Shown here one piece after another: positions 48,838 to 56,578 of a stretch of 64,000 bases of DNA. The translations under genes were made by a program, and so were the position numbers. Numbering within the stretch: position 1 is the stretch's first letter; every line of letters begins with the position of its first letter. The DNA comes from Polynucleobacter sp. Latsch14-2 (GTDB lineage: Bacteria; Pseudomonadota; Gammaproteobacteria; Burkholderiales; Burkholderiaceae). Under the pieces are notes generated by a model. The model did not search any database, was not told the DNA's origin, and saw nothing but the letters and a program-made list of their open reading frames with translations. The stretch covers positions 338,470-402,469 of the forward strand of contig NZ_JACVPL010000001.1 of NCBI RefSeq assembly GCF_018881925.1. Direction: 5' to 3'.

Positions 48838-51387
48838 ATGCCAAATATCAAGAAAAAACCCGCTAAGCCAGCTCCAAAATCAAAGCCTGCGGCTAAGCCA
48901 GCCGCTAAAGCAAAGACTCCAGCAAAACCAGTTAAAGCTCCTGCAAAACCTGCAGCTAAAGCAAAGACTCCAGCAAAACCAGTTAAAGCTGCCGCTAAGC
49001 CAGCCGCTAAAGCAAAGACTCCAGCAAAACCAGTTAAAGCTCCCGCAAAACCTGCAGCTAAGCCAGCCGCTAAAGCAAAGACTCCAGCAAAACCAGTTAA
49101 AGCTCCTGCAAAACCTGCAGCTAAGCCAGCCGCTAAAGCAAAGACTCCAGCAAAACCAGTTAAAGCTGCCGCTAAGCCAGCCGCTAAAGCTCCAGCTAAA
49201 GCCCTCAAGCCCGTAGCAAAAGTCGAGCCCGCTAAAAAAGGAAAGGCGATTGTCGCTAAGGCTGAGCCTGCAAAAGCTACGAAGGCTGAGCCAAAAGTGG
49301 ATGCAAAAGCAGAAGCTAAAGGTAAAAAAGTAAAAGTTATGGAAGTTGAAGTGCTTGCTGAAGTTGTTGGCGAGGAGAAAAAAGTTCGCGGACGCAAGCC
49401 TAAGGCTGACGCCCCGGTTGAAGGCGCTGAGCCAGTTTTGACAGATCGTCAAAAAGCGCGCGAGCGTAAGGCAAAAGAAAAGGCTCTTTTAAAAGAATTC
49501 GCAGCACAACAGTTAGGGTCAGAGGAGCAACAAGAGTTGCGTCGTACTCGCTTGAAGGTGTTGATCAAGATGGGTAAGTCCAAGGGTTATTTAACCCATG
49601 GTGAAATGAATGACGTGATGTCTGATGAGTTATCTGATGCCGACGCATTAGAAACTTTGATTAGCCTCTTAAACGACATCAACATTACCGTCTACGAGCA
49701 GGCCCCTGATGCCGAAACTTTGTTGCTCAATGAGAATGCTTCAGCAACAACTACCGAAGAAGAGGCGGAAGAAGAGGCGGAAGCCGCTTTAGCGACCGTT
49801 GACTCAGAGTTTGGTCGCACAACCGATCCAGTTCGCATGTATATGCGTGAGATGGGAACTGTTGACCTCTTGACTCGCGAAGGCGAGATCGTGATTGCCA
49901 AGAAGATTGAGGCTGGTCTCAAGGATATGGTTATGGCCTTAGCTGCTTGCCCAGTAACCATTAGTGAAATCTTAAGTAACGTCGATAAAATCGCTACTGG
50001 CGAAATGGAGATCGATCAATTTGTTGATGGGTTGGTGGATCCTAATGCTGAAGATATTAAGCTTGGACCAGAAGAGCCAGAAGTCGACCCAGATGCCGAA
50101 GAGGGTGAAGAGCTTGGTGAGGACGAAGGTGGTGGTGGCGGTGGCGCAGCCACAGCCAATGCCAAACAGTTAGAAGAGTTGAAGCAGATTTCTTTAGAGA
50201 AGTTTGCAATCGTTCGTACGCAAGCAGACAAGATGCGTCGTGCCTTTGATAAAGAGGGGTACAACTGCCCGGCTTATATCAAGGCGCAAGAACTTATTCG
50301 TGGTGAACTGCTTGGCTTCCGCTTAACGGCGAAGAGTGTTGAAAAGTTATGCGACACGATGCGCTCACAGGTTGATCAGGTCTGGAAGCTTGAGCGCGGT
50401 ATTGTTAGTTTGTTGGTGGATAAGGTTGGCGTTAATCGCGGCGAAGTCTTGAAAGATTTTCCAAAGATGGCCATGAACCTTGCTTGGACTGATAAATTGT
50501 TGAAGGAAAACAAGCCTTACAGCGCACTCTTGCAGCGTAATGTGCCAGCTATTCAAGAGCTTCAGCAGAAGTTGATCGACATCCAAACTCGGGTTGTTAT
50601 TCCGCTGCCAGAGTTGAAGGAAGTTAATAAGCAGATGGCTGCTGGTGAGAAGCGCGCTCGTGAAGCCAAGCGCGAGATGACCGTTGCTAACTTGCGTTTA
50701 GTAATCTCGATTGCCAAGAAATACACCAACCGTGGCTTACAGTTCTTGGATTTAATTCAAGAAGGTAACATCGGCTTAATGAAGGCGGTGGATAAGTTTG
50801 AGTACCGTCGTGGCTATAAGTTCTCAACCTATGCAACTTGGTGGATTCGTCAGGCGATCACACGCTCTATTGCCGACCAAGCTCGTACCATCCGTATCCC
50901 GGTTCATATGATTGAAACAATCAATAAGATGAACCGTATCAGTCGTCAAATCCTGCAAGAAACTGGCCATGAGCCAGATGCTGCAACCTTGGCCTTGAAG
51001 ATGGAGATTCCTGAAGACAAGATTCGTAAGATTATGAAGATTGCTAAAGAGCCTATCTCCATGGAAACACCCATTGGAGATGATGAAGATTCTCATTTAG
51101 GTGACTTCATTGAGGATGGCAACACCTTGGCTCCAGCAGAAGCTGCCTTGCATGAATCGATGCGCGATGTGGTGAAAGATGTTCTAGACTCATTGACACC
51201 ACGTGAGGCAAAAGTATTACGCATGCGCTTTGGGGTTGAGATGAGTACTGACCACACGCTTGAGGAAGTGGGCAAACAATTTGATGTGACACGTGAACGT
51301 ATTCGTCAGATTGAGGCTAAAGCGCTCAGAAAAATGCGTCACCCAAGCCGTAGTGACAAACTCAAGACCTTCCTCGAAGAGGATTGA
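48838..51387 (+). CDS. rpoD: RNA polymerase primary sigma factor (sigma-70)
   Basis: Primary sigma factor, 849 residues. Region 1.1 (about 220-300), a long acidic non-conserved region with a Gly run (about 400-440), region 2 ([15 protein letters not shown], about 660) and region 4.2 ([16 protein letters not shown]) are all present. The first ~150 residues form an unusual Lys/Ala/Pro-rich, histone H1-like tail with five copies of [13 protein letters not shown]. It is longer than the E. coli protein (613) because of this tail and the acidic insertion. It ends 13 bp before the tRNA 5'-half duplicate. Confidence 0.96.
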   Translation: MPNIKKKPAKPAPKSKPAAKPAAKAKTPAKPVKAPAKPAAKAKTPAKPVKAAAKPAAKAKTPAKPVKAPAKPAAKPAAKAKTPAKPVKAPAKPAAKPAAKAKTPAKPVKAAAKPAAKAPAKALKPVAKVEPAKKGKAIVAKAEPAKATKAEPKVDAKAEAKGKKVKVMEVEVLAEVVGEEKKVRGRKPKADAPVEGAEPVLTDRQKARERKAKEKALLKEFAAQQLGSEEQQELRRTRLKVLIKMGKSKGYLTHGEMNDVMSDELSDADALETLISLLNDINITVYEQAPDAETLLLNENASATTTEEEAEEEAEAALATVDSEFGRTTDPVRMYMREMGTVDLLTREGEIVIAKKIEAGLKDMVMALAACPVTISEILSNVDKIATGEMEIDQFVDGLVDPNAEDIKLGPEEPEVDPDAEEGEELGEDEGGGGGGAATANAKQLEELKQISLEKFAIVRTQADKMRRAFDKEGYNCPAYIKAQELIRGELLGFRLTAKSVEKLCDTMRSQVDQVWKLERGIVSLLVDKVGVNRGEVLKDFPKMAMNLAWTDKLLKENKPYSALLQRNVPAIQELQQKLIDIQTRVVIPLPELKEVNKQMAAGEKRAREAKREMTVANLRLVISIAKKYTNRGLQFLDLIQEGNIGLMKAVDKFEYRRGYKFSTYATWWIRQAITRSIADQARTIRIPVHMIETINKMNRISRQILQETGHEPDAATLALKMEIPEDKIRKIMKIAKEPISMETPIGDDEDSHLGDFIEDGNTLAPAEAALHESMRDVVKDVLDSLTPREAKVLRMRFGVEMSTDHTLEEVGKQFDVTRERIRQIEAKALRKMRHPSRSDKLKTFLEED
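48904..49170 (+). repeat. Tandem coding repeat in the rpoD 5' region
   Basis: A nearly identical unit beginning GCTAAAGCAAAGACTCCAGC starts at 48904, 48955, 49006, 49069 and 49132, with spacings of 51, 51, 63 and 63 bp. All spacings are multiples of three, so copy-number change keeps the rpoD frame. Between units lie further short AAACCTGCAGCTAAGCC-like blocks. Each unit encodes [14 protein letters not shown] sequence. Confidence 0.95.
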
Positions 51388-51400
51388 GGCAAAGACTAAC

Positions 51401-51439
51401 GGGCCCATAGCTCAGTTGGTTAGAGCAGAGGACTCATAA
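51401..51439 (+). pseudogene. Truncated duplicate of the tRNA-Ile(CAU) 5' half
   Basis: From the acceptor 5' strand through the D arm to the anticodon loop (ending CTCATAA), this is identical over 38 nt to the 5' exon of the tRNA at 51631 plus one base. It then diverges into unrelated DNA with no 3' half, so it cannot make a tRNA. It starts 13 bp after the rpoD stop. The breakpoint lies at the anticodon, where the downstream copy is interrupted by the intron. I interpret it as the displaced half of an attachment-site duplication. Confidence 0.85.
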
Positions 51440-51514
51440 GAAAGAAGCCCTAGGGGTCTTGTAATAAAGATCTCAATAGATTCAAGAGGTTAGTGGTGAA
51501 TTAGGTGGTTTAAA

Positions 51515-51620
51515 TTCACTACACACCGCTTACACACCGGAGCAAAAACCGAGGTGTGTAGTAAATGCGGTTTAAGTGTGGTTTTGCAGTAAAAACACCA
51601 GCAGTAAGGTGTGTAGTAAA
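51515..51620. repeat. Clustered GGTGTGTAGTAA-like repeats (putative integrase arm sites)
   Basis: Four copies of a short motif lie between the two tRNA 5' halves. Minus-oriented copies are at 51515-51528 (TTCACTACACACCG) and 51530-51540 (TTACACACCGG). Plus-oriented copies are at 51551-51564 (GAGGTGTGTAGTAA) and 51606-51620 (AAGGTGTGTAGTAAA). A weaker match is near 51574 (AAGTGTGGTTTT). Direct and inverted short repeats beside a tRNA half are typical of arm-type sites of tyrosine integrases. The gap 51440-51630 has no coding potential that I can see. Confidence 0.6.
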
Positions 51621-51630
51621 AACAGTTTTA

Positions 51631-51923
51631 GGGCCCATAGCTCAGTTGGTTAGAGCAGAGGACTCATAGCGAAAGTTGTGCCTTATGCGTGGAAACTGCA
51701 TAAGGGATGGTGTCAAATTCGGAGAAAGCTAAATGTAGCCAAAAGCTGCACAAGCTAACGCCGAGCCAAGCTTCAGTATGAAAGTGCTGTTGAAGGTGTA
51801 GAGACTAGACGGCACCCATCTAAGTCGAGTGATCGATATGATGAAGGCATAGTCCAGGGAGTAGTGAAAGCTACACAAACCGGAATCCTTTGGTCCCAGG
51901 TTCAAGTCCTGGTGGGCCCACCA
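51631..51923 (+). tRNA. ileX: tRNA-Ile(CAU), interrupted by a group I intron
   Basis: The exons are 51631-51667 and 51884-51923, joining to a 77-nt tRNA with encoded CCA. The 7-bp acceptor stem GGGCCCA/TGGGCCC pairs fully. The anticodon stem is GAGGA/TCCTT around CTCATAA, and the T arm holds GGTTCAAGTCC. The CAT anticodon together with the GGACTCATAATCC context resembles tRNA-Ile2 (E. coli ileX), whose C34 becomes lysidine by TilS to read AUA. Elongator tRNA-Met is the alternative. The intron lies between positions 36 and 37, directly after the anticodon. Confidence 0.88.
51668..51883 (+). ncRNA. Group I self-splicing intron (Azoarcus-like, IC3 type)
   Basis: A 216-nt intron with no ORF. P1 forms as CAUAGC-GAAA-GUUGUG, with the U-G wobble at the 5' splice site and guide GUG at 51678-51680. 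P2 is CCTTATGC/GCATAAGG (51681-51688 and 51698-51705). P7 strands GACTA and TAGTC are at 51803-51807 and 51850-51854. P8 is CATC/GATG (51817-51820 and 51840-51843). P9 is GTAGT-GAAA-GCTAC (51861-51874). The last base, 51883, is the terminal G. Core stretches match the Azoarcus tRNA-Ile ribozyme as I remember it, while P2, P8 and P9 change on both strands, which supports a working fold. Confidence 0.92.
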
Positions 51924-51930
51924 GAAGTAA

Positions 51931-51957
51931 AAAACCACCTTCGGGTGGTTTTCTTTT
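51931..51957 (+). terminator. Intrinsic terminator after the tRNA
   Basis: An AAACCACC / GGTGGTTT hairpin with a TTCG tetraloop ends in a T-rich run (51950-51957), 7 nt after the tRNA CCA. It should end the tRNA transcript, and possibly rpoD read-through. Confidence 0.88.
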
Positions 51958-51974
51958 GCGCCCAGAGTAAAACG

Positions 51975-52546
51975 CTAAAAGCTTGGGCTTGGATAGGTTT
52001 GTTGAGATAAAAACTCACCGTTCTTATCTACTTTGGCCAGAATCATATCTCCACGTTAACTACTTTGCCGGTAAAGGCTTGGATATTCACATGGTGTGTG
52101 ACTAGGATGATGGTCATTTTGGGGTTTTCATTTAGCTGGGACTGAATAAGTTTTTCTAGGTTTCGGGTTTGCTCTTTTTCCATACTCATGTCGTCAAAGA
52201 ATAATCCAAGAGCAGGGGCTATGGTAACTTGCCCCTTATTTAGTAGTTTCGCAGTATCAATGCAGCGACACCAAGGGCTGCTCATTACTTTTGCAGAGGT
52301 AACTCCTTGGTTGGTCAGCCATTGGCCTATCAGTATTGCCTGCTTCTTGCCGCTATTACCCATATTTCTTTGGGTGGAGCATTTATCTAGTTGATAGCCT
52401 GCTGGATCTCCATAGCCAGGTGCATCAGCATGGCGCATCAGTAAAACATGCTGTCCATCGCTAAGGCTACTTGCAAGGTTTGCGCTTGCCGGCATGGCGA
52501 CGAGAGCGAGTAATGCACTTATAAAGAAAGAGAAGACAATTTTCAT
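51975..52546 (-). pseudogene. SixA-like histidine phosphatase with signal peptide, 3' frameshift
   Basis: Histidine phosphatase (phosphoglycerate mutase superfamily) with a signal peptide (residues 1-22) and catalytic LLMRHADAPG (R38, H39). Later elements are SSPWCRCIDTAKLL and the second His in LVTHHVN. The open frame stops at 52043, within KVVNVEI. In the paralogue at 63398 the corresponding residues are KVVNVGDMVLVKV. A one-base deletion near 52050 explains this: restoring the frame continues DMILAKVDKNGEFLSQQTYPSPSF to a stop at 51975. Loss of about 25 C-terminal residues may or may not inactivate it; a sequencing error is possible. Confidence 0.75.
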
Positions 52547-52649
52547 GATATTTACTTTAAAGAGAATCGCTTAAGATGACTGGTATATGAAATTAGTGCG
52601 CAAAATTCGAGAGCTTTATGATGAAATTCTAAGTTTCATAAGAGCCAAT

Positions 52650-53048
52650 TTACGATAGTAAGTTTTTATCCTTCATGTTGCTGAGGGTGTCGTTATCTAT
52701 CGAGAGCCGAACGCCTAGCGAGCCCGATCCCGCGCTAACAGGCATTTTTCTGAGGCCAATTTCAAGAGACTCAATTTCGGGGTACTTAGAGCAGGCCTGA
52801 ACGATTCTAGTCATGAGCCTTTCTTGCGTTTCATAATGACCATCGCCTGCTATATGATCAATCTCAATGACCAAGGGGTCGTAGTCAAATACATTTTCCA
52901 TGACATCTTCTGCGATAAGGACCAGTTTTGGGTCTATCCAAAGAGTTAAGTCGAGAAGATGCTGTTTTGGAACAATAGAGCCCGGGCCATAAGTCCCGAT
53001 TTGCGTTTGCAGTTTAAGATCTTTTAATTCAATACATGCTATGGCCAT
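52650..53048 (-). CDS. FolB-like dihydroneopterin aldolase-fold protein
   Basis: A 132-residue protein of the dihydroneopterin aldolase fold. It shows the N-terminal strand IELKDLKLQTQIGTYG, the FDYDPLVIEI segment (Tyr matching the pterin-site Tyr), the QERLMTRI helix with its Glu, and LEIGLRKMPV (Lys). The position that normally holds the catalytic Glu of FolB (E22 in S. aureus) appears to be Ser by eye, so classical aldolase activity is uncertain. It lies 23 nt downstream of the FAD oxidoreductase on the same strand, away from any folate operon. Confidence 0.75.
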   Translation of the reverse strand: MAIACIELKDLKLQTQIGTYGPGSIVPKQHLLDLTLWIDPKLVLIAEDVMENVFDYDPLVIEIDHIAGDGHYETQERLMTRIVQACSKYPEIESLEIGLRKMPVSAGSGSLGVRLSIDNDTLSNMKDKNLLS

Positions 53049-53071
53049 CTTTTTTCTCTTTGGGTAATAGA

Positions 53072-54076
53072 TTATTTCTGAAATGTTTCAATTTGGGAGG
53101 CTAGTTCATAGCCGCTGAGCCAGGCGCCCTCGACCCTTCCTCCGCGAAGCCAGTCACCACAAAATCCTAACCTGAGATCTTGGTTAAGGATTGGGTCTGA
53201 GACAGGATTAATGTGACCACTTGCATAACGCCAGCGATGTATAGAGATTTTAGGGTCACCAAAGTCTAGACCGAGTTTTTTTGCGCAATCTAGAATTAGT
53301 TCCGCCGCTGCATCCTTATCTAACTCAATCGTTTCCTGACTCCATTGAGGATTAGCATGTATTGTCCAGACTTCACGACCGATACGATTCGCCTTAGAGT
53401 TGTTCCTAGATACCCAACTAATGATCTTATTATTGACAAACGCAGCATCAAAATCGATATTGAGATTTTTATCGGGGATAACTATCACGGTCCAGCAGCC
53501 CTGCATATTGGCGTCTGATACTAAGATCTCAATTGCCTTGTCTATTTGTTTTGTAAGTGCGAGTACCTGTGGAGCAGGTAGCGCTAAAACAAGCCAGTCA
53601 AACTGCTTCTGAATTTCGCCTGCCTCTATGCTGTGCAGCGACCATTTCCCTGCTTTATAGGTAATGTGATTAATGGTTTGATTGAGCTGGATGGAGAGAT
53701 TTCTGGCTAAAAATTTCCCCGGTGAAGTCATATTGGGGGTGCCAACATAGCGAATTTCAGAGCTGATGCTGTCGTGCCATTGACCTTGTTTAAAAACTTT
53801 TAGACGTGGATGCCAGATACTCGCTGCTTCACTCTCAATCCAGTGATTAAGCTCTTCAATGAAAAGGGGGTCTCTTGCTGTGAAATATTGAGCTCCATGG
53901 TCTGCATTCCAACCATCTCCATTGCGAGTGCTCATACGTCCACTAACCCCACGACTTTTCTCATAGACCTCAACCTCAAACCCAAGTTTTTGTAGACGAG
54001 TGGCGCAGCTGAGGCCAGAAATGCCTGCGCCGATGATGGCAGCACTGATCTGCTTTGAATGGGGTTTACCGGTCAT
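53072..54076 (-). CDS. Renalase-like NAD(P)/FAD-dependent oxidoreductase
   Basis: A 334-residue flavoprotein. The N-terminal FAD-binding Rossmann motif AAIIGAGISGLSCATRL is followed by EVYEKSRGVSGRMSTR and DHGAQYFTARDP, the pattern of the renalase-like COG3380 family. The C-terminus GFCGDWLRGGRVEGAWLSG completes the FAD site. In other bacteria such genes often lie near photolyase or carotenoid genes, as here. Its 5' end overlaps the alkB stop by 11 nt. The substrate is unknown. Confidence 0.85.
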   Translation of the reverse strand: MTGKPHSKQISAAIIGAGISGLSCATRLQKLGFEVEVYEKSRGVSGRMSTRNGDGWNADHGAQYFTARDPLFIEELNHWIESEAASIWHPRLKVFKQGQWHDSISSEIRYVGTPNMTSPGKFLARNLSIQLNQTINHITYKAGKWSLHSIEAGEIQKQFDWLVLALPAPQVLALTKQIDKAIEILVSDANMQGCWTVIVIPDKNLNIDFDAAFVNNKIISWVSRNNSKANRIGREVWTIHANPQWSQETIELDKDAAAELILDCAKKLGLDFGDPKISIHRWRYASGHINPVSDPILNQDLRLGFCGDWLRGGRVEGAWLSGYELASQIETFQK

Positions 54077-54695
54077 TTGGAGTAATACTTCTGAAGGTTA
54101 GATTTATACGAGGCTCATCAATCTTTTTAGTTTTTTGTAAGGCATGCTGCCAATACTCCTGAGTAGGAGCATGCATGATAAGAGCGCTACCATTTTCTAA
54201 CAAAATAGAATGTGTTGTTTTGTCTTTCTTGTGTCGAAAAGCAAACTTTCGGGTGGCACCAAGACTCAGAGAGGCAATTGGTGATTTTGCATCCAATTCT
54301 TTTTCATCATCGCTATGCCAGCCCATGCCATCATTGCCATCATGATAGAGATTGAGTAGGCAGGAATTAAATTTTGACTTCGTGAGATCCTCAAGTTGGC
54401 CCTTAACCAACAGTAGTTCCGCAGTCCATCTTTGGGCTTGTCTCTTGATTCCGGAATAGGTATAGTCGCATTTAGGGTCGCCAATCCAAACTACTTTGCG
54501 ACGAGTGGTTACCACCCTCCCGAACATCAATAATCGATCTTCCTCCCAGGGCAGTGACTCTAAGAGTTGTGTCATTAATTTAGCGCTATTGTGGTTGCTT
54601 ATAAATTCTGGGTAGTAATGTGTAACCCCATCCTTAGGCAATAGGTTCTGCCTAGACGGCATTAGATCCGCGTGAAATAAGGAGGTTTGGTTCAT
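54066..54695 (-). CDS. alkB: AlkB-family 2-oxoglutarate/Fe(II) dioxygenase
   Basis: A 209-residue DNA/RNA demethylase of the AlkB family, closest in style to the ALKBH2/3-like group. The iron-binding HxD is in MGWHSDDE (about 134-139) and the distal His in YWQHAL. The 2-oxoglutarate-binding Arg pair is in RINLTFR. LLNLYHDGNDG is the canonical N-Y motif. It oxidatively removes 1-meA and 3-meC lesions. It is first in the alkB-FAD oxidoreductase-folB-like run. Confidence 0.9.
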   Translation of the reverse strand: MNQTSLFHADLMPSRQNLLPKDGVTHYYPEFISNHNSAKLMTQLLESLPWEEDRLLMFGRVVTTRRKVVWIGDPKCDYTYSGIKRQAQRWTAELLLVKGQLEDLTKSKFNSCLLNLYHDGNDGMGWHSDDEKELDAKSPIASLSLGATRKFAFRHKKDKTTHSILLENGSALIMHAPTQEYWQHALQKTKKIDEPRINLTFRSITPNDR

Positions 54696-54825
54696 CTGAG
54701 GGGGTTGAGGGCAAGCGCTAAATGAATAAAAACTCTAGAATAGCGTTAATTCCTATTTGTGTTGTGGCGGCCATAAGGACCAAAACGACTTACACAATAT
54801 TTGCTCTCTTAACAAAGGCTTGATT

Positions 54826-55002
54826 ATGAAATCTCCAGATAAGCGTTGCTGTGGATCAGGCGTCTGCATTATTAATGATGCGGGTGAGTGTTGGTGCGGC
54901 CAAGTTTGGGATGGTGAAAAAATGGCAGCTCCTAGTCTGAATTTACAGTCAGCTAAAGACAAAAGCCCAGTCACGAATTCCGATGAGTCTAAGTCTGAGT
55001 AG
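54826..55002 (+). CDS. Small cysteine-rich protein, unknown function
   Basis: A 58-residue protein from ATG 54826. It has six or so clustered cysteines within its first 30 residues (RCCGSGVC, then GECWCGQVWDGEKM), and a Ser/Lys-rich tail. The spacing suggests a metal or iron-sulfur site, but I recognise no named family. The frame is also open 23 codons upstream from a TTG at 54757, adding MCCGG. Its 3' end overlaps the convergent exported protein gene by 14 bp. Confidence 0.6.
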   Translation: MKSPDKRCCGSGVCIINDAGECWCGQVWDGEKMAAPSLNLQSAKDKSPVTNSDESKSE

Positions 55003-55321
55003 TGGAGCTGGGCTTAAGACAAGCTTTACTGGCTGAATCTTCTGCAGATTTAAGCCATGTAGGTGATTTACTGCCTTTGCTCAATTCATCTAATTGCGTG
55101 GAGTTGAGATTACTCACGAGTTGTTTCGCAGTGCATTCGCAATATGCTCGGAAATCATTTGGAGTGATTTCCTTAATCTTCTGATGTGCCTGAACTTGAC
55201 TTCGAATGCAGCTTTCAACATAGATTGGATTCAAAGATTTGCCTGCATTGGTCTGGGCGCTGACCGGGCCTGAAATGGCTATTAGTAGCAAGGTAAAAGT
55301 GAGTGCATATCGTGTTTTCAT
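54989..55321 (-). CDS. Exported small protein, unknown function
   Basis: A 110-residue protein with a clear signal peptide (MKTRYALTFTLLLIAIS, cleavage after VSA-Q near 22) and three mature cysteines (ESCIRSQ, YCEC and KACLK). It is probably periplasmic with a disulfide. I recognise no family. Its start overlaps the stop of the upstream membrane protein gene (ATGA at 55318-55321), so the two are translated together. Confidence 0.7.
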   Translation of the reverse strand: MKTRYALTFTLLLIAISGPVSAQTNAGKSLNPIYVESCIRSQVQAHQKIKEITPNDFRAYCECTAKQLVSNLNSTQLDELSKGSKSPTWLKSAEDSASKACLKPSSTTQT

Positions 55322-55701
55322 GATGAGATCACCAAAAGATAGATAAAAGAAATGAGCTGGAATAGGTTGATGACAACGCTTGCGCCATGAAGCACATGAA
55401 ACTGTCTATTTTGACCGCTATCCTTGGCGTGATTAATTTTTCCGGTGAGATAAAACAGAGTAAAAGCAAATAGTGCTGCGCAGATTGCAAGCAATAATTT
55501 GTTATTTGAGTCTTGCTCGGTAAAGATGCAAATTAGGGTGATGAGGCCTAGGGTAGCGTAATACTTCGGAAAAAAGTTTCTAACATATTTGCTTGACCAT
55601 TCCATTGGCAAAACCTTAAAAACGGTTGGCGCAACAACTACTGTAAAAAACAGCATGATGCCAACCATGCCGGATAAGAGGTAATTAGTCATCATGTTCA
55701 C
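55318..55701 (-). CDS. DUF4149-like small membrane protein
   Basis: A 127-residue protein with four hydrophobic segments. FFTVVVAPTVFKVLP in the first helix-loop and the RQFHVLHGASVVINLFQ segment near the C-terminus resemble DUF4149 proteins. The function is unknown. It lies 12 nt after the MpaB-like oxygenase gene and is coupled to the exported protein downstream. Confidence 0.65.
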   Translation of the reverse strand: MNMMTNYLLSGMVGIMLFFTVVVAPTVFKVLPMEWSSKYVRNFFPKYYATLGLITLICIFTEQDSNNKLLLAICAALFAFTLFYLTGKINHAKDSGQNRQFHVLHGASVVINLFQLISFIYLLVISS

Positions 55702-55713
55702 TTTCTAAAAATA

Positions 55714-56574
55714 TTATCCATAAACTCTACGCAGAGAGTGGGCAGCCACCCCATCTTTGAGGGCTTCACGCACAGGGTATGCGATGAGGTTGATACTCTT
55801 CTGAACTGCAAGGCGCTCTAAATAAGTGGGCGCTGGTTTTTTGATAATTGGGTACACCCACTCAGGAAGATTCAGAAATCCTGCACGACTAATGAGTTTG
55901 ATAAAGGGTTTAGCGGCCAAATTGCTTGGGAAATGATCGAGCAAATCAATAATGCTCTTAGCCCGGTCGCCAAAATAGAGCTCTGGTATGTAGGCTTTAA
56001 TGGCGCCCTCAGTCTCTGCATAAGTATTTGGAATACCGGTGGCACCCATTCTTTCGCCAAGAGATTTCATTTCAAGAAAATACTGGTCTTTTTCTTTTGG
56101 AATTAATTTTTCTTTACGGTAAACCTCAAAAGAACTCATGAAGCTGCGCGTTTCTGTGAGATGCACCCAAGCCAGTAAATGTGGATCAGTGGCTGAGTAT
56201 GGTTTGCCAAATTCATCGAGGCCTGTAATTTTTGTATGAATCTGATTAACCTTCTGAATAATGTTATCTGCCATATCGGTAGGGCCGTATGTAGTCGCCG
56301 CAATAAAAAAAGCTGTTCTACCAAGGCGACCCTTTAAGTCTTCTCTGAAAGAGGAGTGATCCCAGACCCCGGCTAAGGCTTGTGGGTGGAGGGCTTGCAA
56401 AATCAATGAGCTGATGCCACCAATCATCATGGAAATAAAGTCTGCATGCACCTTCCAGGCTATTGATTCAGGGCCAAATAAACCACGATCGCCTTTTGGC
56501 ACCAAGAACGCTACTGGTGGGCCGCTACCGCCCACCATTTCTCGAATCGTTTTCCGAATCAGCTCATCCAGCAT
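55714..56574 (-). CDS. MpaB/DUF2236-family oxygenase-like protein
   Basis: A 286-residue protein of the DUF2236 (MpaB/latex-clearing Lcp-like) family. It has the diagnostic LILQALHPQALAGVWDHSSF, RLGRTAFFIAATTYG, and SATDPHLLAWVHLTETRSF blocks, including the conserved histidines of the b-type heme site. Family members include rubber oxygenases and mycophenolic acid MpaB, but most bacterial members are uncharacterised. It lies 4 nt downstream of the Lon-domain gene. Confidence 0.85.
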   Translation of the reverse strand: MLDELIRKTIREMVGGSGPPVAFLVPKGDRGLFGPESIAWKVHADFISMMIGGISSLILQALHPQALAGVWDHSSFREDLKGRLGRTAFFIAATTYGPTDMADNIIQKVNQIHTKITGLDEFGKPYSATDPHLLAWVHLTETRSFMSSFEVYRKEKLIPKEKDQYFLEMKSLGERMGATGIPNTYAETEGAIKAYIPELYFGDRAKSIIDLLDHFPSNLAAKPFIKLISRAGFLNLPEWVYPIIKKPAPTYLERLAVQKSINLIAYPVREALKDGVAAHSLRRVYG

Positions 56575-56578
56575 GAGC

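Noticed and set aside
48904..49170. CRISPR-like regular repeats
   Set aside because: The units and the intervening segments are all variants of the same in-frame rpoD coding sequence, with no unique spacers and no cas genes nearby.
48795..49452. Long minus-strand frames (190-200 codons) of Ala/Gly/Phe-rich sequence opposite the rpoD 5' end
   Set aside because: They are mirror images of the AKP coding repeat; low-complexity codons keep the opposite strand free of stops. No start signal or family similarity is seen.
51729..51938. Minus-strand 69-codon frame across the tRNA and intron
   Set aside because: It covers the structured intron and tRNA 3' half; frames beginning like this opposite tRNAs are a common annotation artefact.
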